From the NCBI GenBank assembly GCA_030425145.1, contig JAUHVK010000023.1, positions 1 through 64,000 of the forward strand: DNA of 64,000 bases, in the 5' to 3' direction. The position numbers and the translations under genes are program-made. Position 1 is the first letter of the stretch. Every line of letters begins with the position of its first letter. Of this stretch, positions 50,633-59,884 are shown one piece after another. The notes under the pieces are model-generated. The model was not told the DNA's origin. It ran no database searches and was given only the letters and a program-made list of their open reading frames with translations. This DNA is from Alphaproteobacteria bacterium. Its GTDB lineage: Bacteria; Pseudomonadota; Alphaproteobacteria; Rhodobacterales; Rhodobacteraceae.

Positions 50633-51309
50633 TCCTCGACTCCATAACGTATATCTTGCGCCGTTATGGCGATGCCTCGGGATGGCGTCCAGACCTTGCG
50701 CGATACAGGCGTTCAACCTTTGGGTCCGACAGATGTGCAGCTGCTGTGGCGATGTGCTGTTTTGGCGATCATCTGTGTACGCCTTCGGTCAATCGGTCAG
50801 CAGGTCACTCACGCCGACCCTCATTGCAGCGTCCATTCATTTCGCCATCGCGTCGTTGTGACAATTTCCCAATGCTGCCATCAGCCTTCGAGGTGTCGGG
50901 TCACCTGACCATCGACTATCCGTATCAGCGCCGAGGTAATACGCACGGTGCTGCGCAGGCGTTCCAATCCCACAAGGTCTTCTTCTCCTTCCGGGAAAAC
51001 CCCTTTGAGCATTCAACGCCAATGAAGGGATATCGTGTCGGCTGCGCCGACGTCATTCCCGCGCCTGTTCAGGATCCGGGCCTACGTCCCGGATCGCGGC
51101 GCGGGGGAGGCGGTGTCCCTTCGGTCTGTTCGTTGTCGCGTGGGGTTTACAGCATGCATGGCCAAGGCCCTGCCTGCTGATCACCGAAGGTGCGACAACG
51201 GATCGAAGGGACGTTGACAGGAACGGTATTGTGTATGACAAAACTTGTACGGCGACTCGTTAGAGTTTTCGTGTTTACAAAAACTATCTAATGATAAATC
51301 TTGCCGCCT
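50633..51309. other. Divergent virC-virD intergenic region
   Basis: 677 bp between the start codons of virC1 and virD1 with no convincing gene. It holds both promoters and, near its virD1 end, a border-like candidate oriT (51215-51240). The last 100 bp before virD1 are AT-rich. GATCCGGGCC-TAC-GTCCCGGATC (51073-51095 region) is an additional imperfect hairpin. Confidence 0.5.
51215..51240. other. Candidate oriT nick region (T-DNA-border-like)
   Basis: TGACAGGAACGGTATTGTGT continues into ATGACA. It matches the start of the T-DNA border (TGGCAGGATATATTGTGGTG) at TG-x-CAGGA and again at ATTGTG, with a 2-bp longer spacer. By analogy the cut would fall on the minus strand between 51218 and 51217 (CCTG/TCA). 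It lies 70 bp upstream of virD1-virD2, a usual place for oriT. Confidence 0.5.
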
Positions 51310-51858
51310 ATGTCCAAACGCCTCTCCACCATAGCCCGACAAGAGGTTCTCCGGCTCGCTGCTCAAGGGCTTGGCGATGGGGAGATCGCCGTGCGTGTTG
51401 GCTGCTCCCGGCCCACTGTCGCCCGCGTGCGGGCGCGCGGTGTGGTGACGGATCGAACCACAAAGGGCCGCGTGCTGCAGGTTCGGGTGTCCGCCCGTGA
51501 GGCTGAAGCATTCGAGGCGCTTGTGGCTGAGACGGGCATGACCACGTCGGGTTTGCTCCGGCACATGATCCGTCTGTCATCCGGCATTGTCGCGTTTCGC
51601 CGGGACGAGGTCACGGCGCTCAAGGCGTCGGCCAATCAGCTCAATGCCTTGGCGCGCAATCTTGTGCAGATGCTGAAGCTTGCCCATGCGGGCAAGCTGC
51701 GGTGGAACGCGCGCGACGCGGCAATGGTCGGTCGGCTTGCGGACCGGGCCGAAGAGGTTGCTCGGGCCGTGCAGGCTTTGCGCGCGGCCTCGCTGCGCGG
51801 GTCCTTCGTCCGGGTGTCCGATCTTCGGGACGTTGGGGAGGGGCAGCGCGATGGCTGA
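51310..51858 (+). CDS. virD1: VirD1-like relaxosome accessory protein
   Basis: A 182-residue protein in the position of virD1, overlapping the relaxase gene by 8 bp. Residues about 9-40 form an HTH (GLGDGEIAVRVGCSRPTVARVRARG), unusual for classical VirD1; then VRVSAREAEAFEALVAETGMTTSGLLRHMIRL gives an RHH/MobC-like unit, and a helical tail (ANQLNALARNLVQMLKLAHAG) follows. It should bind the oriT region and admit the relaxase. Start ATG 51310; the TTG at 51301 is less likely. Confidence 0.75.
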   Translation: MSKRLSTIARQEVLRLAAQGLGDGEIAVRVGCSRPTVARVRARGVVTDRTTKGRVLQVRVSAREAEAFEALVAETGMTTSGLLRHMIRLSSGIVAFRRDEVTALKASANQLNALARNLVQMLKLAHAGKLRWNARDAAMVGRLADRAEEVARAVQALRAASLRGSFVRVSDLRDVGEGQRDG

Positions 51859-53725
51859 AACACGCACCCTCCAGCAGGCGGTATTGGGCGAGATACTGCC
51901 TCATGTGGGGCGGCGGTCTGCAGCCATGGCGGGCGAGGCGCGCGTATCGCCGGGCCGTCGGCGTGGCGCGTCCGGCGGGACGGTTGCGGTAATGTCCTGG
52001 AACGCGCTGCGGGTGCCGCAAAGCGTGGTGAAGCGGGTCGGCACGGGCGGGTGTCATTCACCCAAAGAGTTACGCCGACAGATGAAATACATCCTGCGCG
52101 ACGAGGCGCGGATCGCAGCCTGGTCGAACCAGATCGGCATCGATCGTGTCTTTGGCGAGCGCGGCATGGAAAATGTCATTGCCGATTGGAGTGCATCCTG
52201 GTGCGGGGCGCCGAAACGGGGTCACACCGATCACATCATCCTGTCCTTTCCCAAGGGAACCGAGGCGGAGTTGGCGGAAGCCATCTCGCGCGAATGGGCG
52301 CAGGAGGTGTTCGGCGGGGATTACCGGGATCGATATCGGTATGTGGCGGCCCTCCATTGCAACACAGATCATGTGCATGCCCATGTCCTTGTCGACAAGG
52401 TCGGGATGGAGGACGGCAAGTTCCTCTCGATCAGCCGCCATTCCGAGATCAGCTATGACATGATGCGCGAACTGCATGCGCAGATCGCGGGCGAGCACGG
52501 GCTGGTGCTGAACGCCTCTTCCCGTCTGTCGCGTGGCATCATGGAAAACGCCCCGCGGGACACTGATTTGCAGGCGGCCCGCAAGGAGGGACGGGAGCCA
52601 ATGGTTGCCCCGCTGGATCCTGAAAGCCGCGCTCTGCGAGAGGCCGAGATACGCAGGCACGCCGAGGGGTATCGTCAGCTGGCGCAACTTGCCGGGATGC
52701 GCCTGGAGGCCAACACCCCTCCGGATGGATGGATGGGGCGCATCGCGGAGAGCGCAGAGCTTGCCGCCACCAACTTGATGAAAGGAATGCCGGTGAAAGA
52801 AGGGTTTGCCGAAGGGGTTGATATCCCCGCTGTCGGAGCGGATGTAATCGGTCGTCTGATCGCCGCCCGCGAGACATTGCAAGCGGAAGCCGACACCGCC
52901 TGGAGCGCCATTCAGGACATGGCGCCCGGTGCCGAAAAGGTCGAACTGGAACAGCTCTTTGCGGGGCAGGCCCGCGAAATGGGCACGCTTCTGGGCCGCG
53001 ACTTTCTTGCGGATCATTCTTCATCGGTGTCGCCCGAGCGCGATCCCTACAGTGTTCAGGGGATTGCGGGGCTGGCTGCACGGGCAGCAGAGGAGGGCAA
53101 TCCGCTCGTCGCCGAGGCCGATGCTGCATTGGGTCAATTCAGAGCGGAGTTGGCGCGCGTTCTGGCACCGATGGAGGCACGACTCGAGGAGGCGGGCAGC
53201 AGTATCGAAGAAGTTGCTGCCCGTTTCACCGCACCCCATCGCAGCGAGGCGCAACTCGAAGCCTCACGCCCAGTGGACGCCCAGGAGCGCTCGGACTGGC
53301 TTGGGCTCGAACGCGACCTGCAGGCGCGCGCGCGTGATGTTTTTGCGGGGCTGCACATGGATCGTGATCTTTTGGCGGATCTGGCGCGTCAGGATATTCT
53401 TGACGCGGGGCAGGGCAGTCGCCTTGCCGACATCGCCACGCTGGACAAGCTGATCTCCGACGTGCGGCAAGACCTGCGCGACGGGGATATGGATCAGCTG
53501 GCCGCTGGCCGGATCGATCCGCTCATGGACCGCATCGAAGACCCCGGTCTGCGACAAGCCGTGTTCTCGGAGCTAAAGGCCATCGCCGCAGTGGATGCGG
53601 GTGATGACATTACCGGGCGCGACAGCGAACCCGCCGCCACCTACCGGACCCGGATCGAGGCTTTCGAGCGCGCCGAGGAGCGGGGGCGCGACCGGGACGA
53701 TACCAGTGGCGATTACGGCCTCTAG
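51851..53725 (+). CDS. virD2: VirD2-like relaxase
   Basis: A 624-residue MobQ/VirD2-type relaxase that nicks oriT and stays bound to the 5' end. Candidate nucleophile is Tyr80 in RRQMKYILRDEAR; the metal-binding histidine motif is HCNTDHVHAHVLVD (His169, His174, His176, His178 region). GHTDHIILSFPKGTE precedes it. The C-terminal 350 residues are helical and acidic, without a motor domain, and should carry the secretion signal. Start ATG 51851. Coupled with virD1 and followed by virD4 after 12 bp. Confidence 0.88.
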   Translation: MAETRTLQQAVLGEILPHVGRRSAAMAGEARVSPGRRRGASGGTVAVMSWNALRVPQSVVKRVGTGGCHSPKELRRQMKYILRDEARIAAWSNQIGIDRVFGERGMENVIADWSASWCGAPKRGHTDHIILSFPKGTEAELAEAISREWAQEVFGGDYRDRYRYVAALHCNTDHVHAHVLVDKVGMEDGKFLSISRHSEISYDMMRELHAQIAGEHGLVLNASSRLSRGIMENAPRDTDLQAARKEGREPMVAPLDPESRALREAEIRRHAEGYRQLAQLAGMRLEANTPPDGWMGRIAESAELAATNLMKGMPVKEGFAEGVDIPAVGADVIGRLIAARETLQAEADTAWSAIQDMAPGAEKVELEQLFAGQAREMGTLLGRDFLADHSSSVSPERDPYSVQGIAGLAARAAEEGNPLVAEADAALGQFRAELARVLAPMEARLEEAGSSIEEVAARFTAPHRSEAQLEASRPVDAQERSDWLGLERDLQARARDVFAGLHMDRDLLADLARQDILDAGQGSRLADIATLDKLISDVRQDLRDGDMDQLAAGRIDPLMDRIEDPGLRQAVFSELKAIAAVDAGDDITGRDSEPAATYRTRIEAFERAEERGRDRDDTSGDYGL

Positions 53726-53737
53726 AGGATTCAAAAC

Positions 53738-55675
53738 ATGCTGCATGCAATGGAAAGCCGTTGGCGGTATCCGATCGCCATCCTGCTCGGTCTCGGTGTT
53801 GGCACCTGGATCGGTGCCGCGATCGCCACGCTCTATCTGATGGTGCGATTTGGCGAAGACCTGGGTGGGTTCGATATTTTCGAACTTTGGCTGCTCAATC
53901 TGTCTGATCCACGGATCAAGGCAAACCCTGCGGTGGAACATACTGCGTGGCTCATCACGGCACTTCCTGCCCTGCTTCTGGCGGCGACAGGAGCGACATC
54001 CGTTCATCGCGGGTCGCTCACCGATTATGATGATGCGCATTTCCAGTCGCGTCCCGAGCTCCGCCGCAACCGTATGTCGGCGTCTCTTTCCCAGAACGGC
54101 TTTCTGTTCGGCAAGCTCGGGTCACCTGCGTCCCCTGCGCCTTTCGTGTCTGCCACGCCAGATCGCTTCCCACACGCTATGATGATCGCGCCAACGGGCC
54201 GGGGCAAAGGGGTAGGCTTCGTTTTACCGAACCTTTTGCACTTCCAGGGCAGTGCCGTGATCCTCGACGTTAAGGGCGAGAATTTCGAGAAGACATCCAT
54301 CCACCGCAAAAAGGCGCTGAACAATCAGGTCTGGTACTTTTCGCCCTATGACTACGTTCAGCCCGAGGGCAAGAACGGGCCCGTCCTGACCCGCACGCAC
54401 CGGTTCAATCCTCTCCAGCGCATTGCCGATCTGCCCAGCCCCGAGCAGCAATACACCGCCGTCAACACCATGGCGGACTTGTTCCTCATCGTCGAAAGCG
54501 TGAACGCGCAGAGCTTTTTCCAGGCCGGACGCAGCCTGTTCGTGGCGTCTTGCCTCTATGCCATCGAGACCGGCAAGCCGACGATCGGTGAGGCGCTGCG
54601 GATCATGACTGGCGGCGGCAATAAAAAGGAATTCTACAAACGGGCCGCCATGCAGACCGCGAACCCGGTGGTGGCAGAGATTTTCCTGAGCATGGCCGAC
54701 GAAGTGGACAAGATTCTCGATTCCTATGTCAGTGTGATCCGCGGTGCCGGATTGGAGCTCTGGCTCGATCCGGCGGTGGACCGAGCGACACAGGCAAGCG
54801 ATTTCGACTTCGGGACGTTCCGACGAAAGCCACAGTCGCTCTATATTGTCGTGCAGCCGGAGCACCTGAAAACACTGGCCCCCCTGATCCGGCTCCTGTT
54901 CGCCGATGCCATCGCATGTCTGCAGCGCGCGCATCCCGGACCGGACGAGCCACATCCCGTCATGTTCCTGATGGATGAATTCGACCAACTGGGCAAACAA
55001 CCCCTGGTCTTGCAGAGCATCAAGACGATCCGTTCCTATGGCGGGCGGCTCTTTATCATCTCGCAGTCGATCCCCGGTCTTGAGGGCATCTACGGCGAAA
55101 CCGACCGCCGCGCGCTGCAGGCCGGTGCGGGTGTACAGATCTACATGACCCCGCAAGATGATCGCACTGCCGACGTGCTGTCCGCAGCCCTCGGCAAACG
55201 CACGATCGTGGGCAAGACCAGATCACAGGCAACCGTGCGCAAGCTCTCGGAAAGCGCAAATATCAGCCGTCGCTCGGAAGAACGGGCGCTGGTATCCCCC
55301 GCTGAATTGCTGCGTTTCCCGCTCGACAAGGTCCTTGTCCTGCCCGAGGGGCAATATCCCATCAAGGCGGATCACATCCGCTACTATGCGGACCGGCATT
55401 TTGAGGAGATCGACAAAGCACGGCAAGGGCATGCCTTGCCCTATCCTCCTGCTGCAGCGCCAGTCTCGAACAGGCCGAAGAAAATCACCCTCGAGCAACC
55501 AGAACCCGCAGCACCCGCGGCGATCTCCATGGGCGACAAGGAATTCGAGACTGCGGTCCAGACCTATACAGGCGCGCTACAGGGATACGCAGAAGCCGCC
55601 AGGGCAAAGCCAAAGAAAACACGATCTGGTCGTAGGCAACGGAGCTCAGGCTTGGCCGGAACTAGTACAGCCTGA
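53738..55675 (+). CDS. virD4: VirD4-type coupling protein (T4CP)
   Basis: A 645-residue coupling ATPase. Two or more N-terminal membrane helices (YPIAILLGLGVGTWIGAAIATLYLMV; TAWLITALPALLLAATGA), then Walker A APTGRGKGVGFVLPNLL (Lys about 157), GSAVILDVKGENFEKTS, and Walker B PVMFLMDEFDQLGK; also RSYGGRLFIISQSIPGLEGIYGE. It links the relaxosome to a type IV secretion channel. No virB genes lie in the window, so the channel must be elsewhere on the plasmid or supplied by another element. Confidence 0.92.
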   Translation: MLHAMESRWRYPIAILLGLGVGTWIGAAIATLYLMVRFGEDLGGFDIFELWLLNLSDPRIKANPAVEHTAWLITALPALLLAATGATSVHRGSLTDYDDAHFQSRPELRRNRMSASLSQNGFLFGKLGSPASPAPFVSATPDRFPHAMMIAPTGRGKGVGFVLPNLLHFQGSAVILDVKGENFEKTSIHRKKALNNQVWYFSPYDYVQPEGKNGPVLTRTHRFNPLQRIADLPSPEQQYTAVNTMADLFLIVESVNAQSFFQAGRSLFVASCLYAIETGKPTIGEALRIMTGGGNKKEFYKRAAMQTANPVVAEIFLSMADEVDKILDSYVSVIRGAGLELWLDPAVDRATQASDFDFGTFRRKPQSLYIVVQPEHLKTLAPLIRLLFADAIACLQRAHPGPDEPHPVMFLMDEFDQLGKQPLVLQSIKTIRSYGGRLFIISQSIPGLEGIYGETDRRALQAGAGVQIYMTPQDDRTADVLSAALGKRTIVGKTRSQATVRKLSESANISRRSEERALVSPAELLRFPLDKVLVLPEGQYPIKADHIRYYADRHFEEIDKARQGHALPYPPAAAPVSNRPKKITLEQPEPAAPAAISMGDKEFETAVQTYTGALQGYAEAARAKPKKTRSGRRQRSSGLAGTSTA

Positions 55676-55928
55676 CCACTTCTAAATCATTAAACAAATA
55701 AAAACCAAGGCTTAAGAAGCGCTTACGATCCTAGTCTGGGCTTAGGTAGTGGATTAAGGTGATGGGGTGGCCGATGGCCGAATGCTTGGAGAAGGGCTGA
55801 CGCTTGGCTTCGCCCAAGGCTCCGAGTTATTCTTTTTGGCAGTGTAAACAGCTTTGCGCATTTATTTTCAAAGCGTTGCACATTCTGCCGCGAGAGTTAG
55901 TGTGACATCATTTCCGAACATATGACCT
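55676..55928. other. AT-rich intergenic region before the RM island
   Basis: 253 bp, markedly AT-richer than the flanks (AATCATTAAACAAATAAAAACC near 55684). It holds a hairpin GCTTGG-CTTCG-CCCAAGGC (55804-55822 region) that could end virD4 transcripts, then the promoter region of the RM island. No clear -35/-10 pair is assigned. The composition change marks the edge of the acquired island. Confidence 0.5.
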
Positions 55929-58900
55929 ATGGGGGAACTTTTGCGGATTGTCGACAACACAACCACGCTGCTGGGAGATGATCTGAAAAGCGAGCTGTCC
56001 GGCGCGTCGAAATTTCGGGTCGCCGCCGCGTGCTTCTCTATTTACGCATTCGATGCCCTGAAAACGGAATTGAGTGAACTAAAAGAGTTCGAGTTCATTT
56101 TTACCACACCGACGTTTACCCCAAACGGTGCGATCGACCGCATCAAGAAGGAGAAGCGTGAGTTTTTCATTCCCAAAGGGCGAGCGGCAGAAACGCTTTC
56201 AGGCAGCGAGTTTGAGATTCAGCTTCGGAACAAGATGACTCAACGGGCGGTCGCGCGGGAATGTGCCGACTGGATCCGCAAAAAGGCGCGCTTCAAGTCG
56301 AACGTCACATCAGCACCGATGCAGCAGTTCGGACATGTGCAGCGGTCCGAGACCGGTGCGGCCTATATGCCGCTGTCAGGGTTTACCGCTGTTGACCTCG
56401 GGTATCAGCGCGGGGATGCGGTCTCAAGCTACACACAGGTCATGGATGAGCCCCAGTTTGCGCAGACCTACCTGAACCTCTTTGACCAGATCTGGAATGA
56501 TGAGGAAAAGCTGCGAGATGTCACGGCCGAAGTCCTTGAGCACATCGAGTCCGTGTACCAGGAGAATCCTGCCGAACGGGTCTACTTCATGATTCTGTTC
56601 AACCTGTTCAGCGACTTCCTGAGCGAGATCGATGAGGACGTTCTGCCTAAGGATCGAACCGGTTATCTTGAAAGTCTTGTTTGGCAGAAGCTCTTCAATT
56701 TCCAGCGAGATGCCGCCGTCGGCGTTATCAACAAGCTGGAAACTTATAACGGGTGCATTCTGGCCGACAGTGTGGGGCTGGGCAAAACCTTCACGGCTCT
56801 GGCGGTGGTGAATTATTACGAACTGCGCAACAAGGACGTTCTGGTCCTGTGCCCGAAAAAGCTAGCAGACAACTGGCGCAACTATAATGCAAACCTGACC
56901 ACCAACATTTTCGCCAAGGACCGGTTTCGATACGACGTGTTGTGCCATACGGACCTTTCACGAACGTCTGGCGAGTCATTCGGGATGCGGCTCGATCGTG
57001 TGAACTGGGGCAATTACGATCTGGTCGTCATCGATGAATCCCACAACTTCCGGAACAACGATGTCTACAAGGACCGCGAAACCCGTTACCAACGTCTGAT
57101 GAACCAGGTGATCAAGGCCGGGGTCAAGACCAAGGTCCTGATGTTGTCGGCGACGCCGGTTAACAATCGTTTCACAGATCTGAGAAACCAACTGGCGCTT
57201 GCCTATGAAGGGCATTCAGATGCCCTGAGCAAGAACCTGAAAACCAAGACCAGCGTGGAAGAGATATTTCGTCGCGCGCAGACTGCGTTTAACGTCTGGT
57301 CCAACTTACCCCCGGATCAAAGGACGCCAGCCTCCATCCTAAGGGCACTGGATTTCGATTTCTTCGAGCTGCTCGATGCGGTGACGATCGCGCGATCCCG
57401 CAAGCATATCGAAACCTTCTACGACACGGCGGACATCGGCAAGTTTCCAACGCGACTGAAGCCGTTGTCACATCATCTGCCGATCACGCACCGTGACGAC
57501 GTCATCGGCTTCAATGAGATATTCGCCCAGCTGAGCGACCTGAAAATGGCCGTCTATGCACCGGTCAACTATATCCAGCCCAGTCGTTTGAAAAAATACG
57601 AAGACCTCTATGACACCAAGACGGAGGGCGGCAAAGGCACGCTGAAACAGGCTGACCGCGAGAAGAGCCTGCAAGCCTTGATGACGACCAACCTGCTCAA
57701 GCGGTTGGAAAGCTCTGTCCATGCATTCCGCAAGACCCTTGGCGCGCTGTCCGGCAATATCGGCCGGACGCTGGATGCCATTGCCCAGTTCGAGGCTTCC
57801 GGCGGTGCAGCGACGGTCGAGGATTTGGACATCGACCTGGAAGCTGTTGCGGACGAGGATGACGACTTCGCCGATTTCTCTGTAGGTAAGAAGATCAAGA
57901 TTGATCTGGCAGATATGGACGTCACGGCCTGGAAGCAGGAGTTGTCGGTCGACAAGATCATCATCGATGGCCTGATTGCCGAGATGGAGAAGGTCACGCC
58001 CGAAGACGACGCGAAGCTTCAGCATCTAATTGCCGAGATCGCCGGAAAGATGGCCAACCCTCTGAACCCCGGCAACCGCAAGGTGGTCGTTTTCACCGCC
58101 TATGCCGATACCGCGAACTACCTGTTCGATCAGCTCGCGCCACATTTCGCCGATGCACAGAACATTCACAGCGGCATTGTCACCGGATCGGGCAATCCGC
58201 GAACCACGCTCAAGAAATACTATGACTTCCAATCCGTCCTGACGCTCTTTGCCCCCCGCGCCAAGGAGAAGGACAAGATCATGCCCGATGATCCGGCTGA
58301 GCTGGACATCCTGATCGGCACCGACTGCATATCCGAGGGACAGAACCTTCAGGATTGCGACTACCTGATCAACTATGACATCCACTGGAATCCTGTTCGC
58401 ATCGTCCAGCGGTTCGGCCGGATCGACCGCATCGGCTCGCCCAACACCCAGATCCAGCTGTCCAACTACTGGCCCGACATCAGCCTGGACGAATACATCA
58501 ACCTCAAGGAACGCGTCGAGAACCGGATGCATATCGTCGACATGGCGGGCACCGGCGAGGATAACGTGCTCACCTCCAAAAGCTCGGACGTCGCCTACCG
58601 CAAGGACCAACTTCAGCGCCTTCAGAACGAGGTGATCGAGCTTGAGGACGTGAAGACCGGCATTTCCATCACCGACCTGGGCCTGAACGACTTCCGGATG
58701 GACCTGCTCAACTACCTCAAGACCCATGATGACCTGCCGCGCATGCCGCATGGGTTGCACACGGTCATCCCGTCGGACCCCAAGCGCGGCCTGCATCCCG
58801 GCGTGATCTTCACGCTGCGCAACATCCATGACAGCGTGAACGTGGGCCAGCAGAACCGCCTGCATCCTTATTACCTGATCTATATCGGTCAGGACGGCCA

Positions 58901-59201
58901 GATCATCGCGGACCAGACACAGGTCAAACGCCTGCTTGATCTGATCCGGTCGGGCTGCAAGGGCGTCACACAGCCCATTCGCGACTTGTGCACAGCCTTC
59001 AACGCGGAAACGCAGGATGGGCGCAGGATGGGGACCTACTCAAACCTGCTCAACGACGCCATCCGCTCGATGATCGAGGTCAAGGAGGAACGTGATATCG
59101 ACAGTCTGTTCTCGGGTGGGCATACCACGGCGCTGACCCAGACCATCGCGGGTCTGGAGGATTTCGAACTCATTGCCTTCATCGTGGTGCGCGACCCATG
59201 A
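55929..59201 (+). CDS. PLD-like/SNF2-type helicase of the RM island
   Basis: A 1090-residue protein. The N-terminal part (ASKFRVAAACFSIYAFDALK, FEFIFTTPTFTPNG) resembles the PLD-like domain seen in front of SNF2 helicases. The motor: FNFQRDAAVGVINKLETYNGCILADSVGLGKT (Walker A Lys286), LVLCPKKLADNW, DLVVIDESHNFRN (Asp369-Glu-Ser-His), VLMLSATPVNN, then the C-terminal RecA lobe KVVVFTAYADTANYL and GTDCISEGQNLQDCD with IVQRFGRIDRIGS. First gene of a coupled operon; overlaps the DUF4391 gene (ATGA). Double-strand translocation or remodelling of invading DNA is the likely job. Confidence 0.87.
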   Translation: MGELLRIVDNTTTLLGDDLKSELSGASKFRVAAACFSIYAFDALKTELSELKEFEFIFTTPTFTPNGAIDRIKKEKREFFIPKGRAAETLSGSEFEIQLRNKMTQRAVARECADWIRKKARFKSNVTSAPMQQFGHVQRSETGAAYMPLSGFTAVDLGYQRGDAVSSYTQVMDEPQFAQTYLNLFDQIWNDEEKLRDVTAEVLEHIESVYQENPAERVYFMILFNLFSDFLSEIDEDVLPKDRTGYLESLVWQKLFNFQRDAAVGVINKLETYNGCILADSVGLGKTFTALAVVNYYELRNKDVLVLCPKKLADNWRNYNANLTTNIFAKDRFRYDVLCHTDLSRTSGESFGMRLDRVNWGNYDLVVIDESHNFRNNDVYKDRETRYQRLMNQVIKAGVKTKVLMLSATPVNNRFTDLRNQLALAYEGHSDALSKNLKTKTSVEEIFRRAQTAFNVWSNLPPDQRTPASILRALDFDFFELLDAVTIARSRKHIETFYDTADIGKFPTRLKPLSHHLPITHRDDVIGFNEIFAQLSDLKMAVYAPVNYIQPSRLKKYEDLYDTKTEGGKGTLKQADREKSLQALMTTNLLKRLESSVHAFRKTLGALSGNIGRTLDAIAQFEASGGAATVEDLDIDLEAVADEDDDFADFSVGKKIKIDLADMDVTAWKQELSVDKIIIDGLIAEMEKVTPEDDAKLQHLIAEIAGKMANPLNPGNRKVVVFTAYADTANYLFDQLAPHFADAQNIHSGIVTGSGNPRTTLKKYYDFQSVLTLFAPRAKEKDKIMPDDPAELDILIGTDCISEGQNLQDCDYLINYDIHWNPVRIVQRFGRIDRIGSPNTQIQLSNYWPDISLDEYINLKERVENRMHIVDMAGTGEDNVLTSKSSDVAYRKDQLQRLQNEVIELEDVKTGISITDLGLNDFRMDLLNYLKTHDDLPRMPHGLHTVIPSDPKRGLHPGVIFTLRNIHDSVNVGQQNRLHPYYLIYIGQDGQIIADQTQVKRLLDLIRSGCKGVTQPIRDLCTAFNAETQDGRRMGTYSNLLNDAIRSMIEVKEERDIDSLFSGGHTTALTQTIAGLEDFELIAFIVVRDP

Positions 59202-59884
59202 CGCTGTATCAATACCCGCCCCAGACCGCGCTCAAACGCGTGATCCCCAAGACCCGCATCTATGACGGGGCCGCCGCCAGCACGGCACTGCGCGACCGTT
59301 TTGTCCGCGAGGTGGATCAGATCACATGGGCGCATAAACTCGCCCCCGAAACGCTGAACCTGCCCGCCACGCCTGCCGTGCCGGAAATTCAGGTATTCCG
59401 CGTCACGCTCAAGGGCGACACGCTGCATGACGACATCCTGCGCGCCATTGACCGGGCCATTCCCTTTCCGCTGATGTTCGAGCTGGTGGCGGGGAACCGT
59501 ATCCAACCCGCCGCCGCCTACAAACGCCCGTCCGAGGCGGAGCGCGGCAAATGGGTGCTGTCCGATCCCTTGCGGGGGGAGTGGACCGCGCATGACGCCC
59601 CCCGCGCGCCCTTGCCGGTGGCGGTCAACATGGGTGTGCTCTATGACAGGATGCTGTCCGCGCTTATGCCGGTTGCGCCGGTGCCGGGCGAGGATGTGGA
59701 GAGCCGCCTTGCGCGACTGGCGGCAATCAGGGCAAAAGAACGTGAGATTGCGCAGCTTCAATCGAAGTTGAAACGCGAAAGCCAGTTCAACATCAAGGTG
59801 ACCCTGCACGGCCAATTGGCCGAGGCTCAGGCGGCCTTTGACCATATGAAAGACCCGAATAAAACGGGCGGGGAAAAACCATGA
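59198..59884 (+). CDS. DUF4391-family protein
   Basis: A 228-residue protein of the DUF4391 type: YQYPPQTALKRVIPKTRIYDGAAAS, FVREVDQITWAHKLAPETLNLP, EIQVFRVTLKGDTLHDDILRAIDRAIPFPLMFEL. A C-terminal coiled-coil-like region (about 165-215, LAAIRAKEREIAQLQSKLKRE) follows. DUF4391 genes regularly sit between such helicases and type III Mod genes, so a structural or adaptor role in one complex is likely; no catalytic motif is visible. Overlaps both neighbours by 4 bp. Confidence 0.8.
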   Translation: MTLYQYPPQTALKRVIPKTRIYDGAAASTALRDRFVREVDQITWAHKLAPETLNLPATPAVPEIQVFRVTLKGDTLHDDILRAIDRAIPFPLMFELVAGNRIQPAAAYKRPSEAERGKWVLSDPLRGEWTAHDAPRAPLPVAVNMGVLYDRMLSALMPVAPVPGEDVESRLARLAAIRAKEREIAQLQSKLKRESQFNIKVTLHGQLAEAQAAFDHMKDPNKTGGEKP

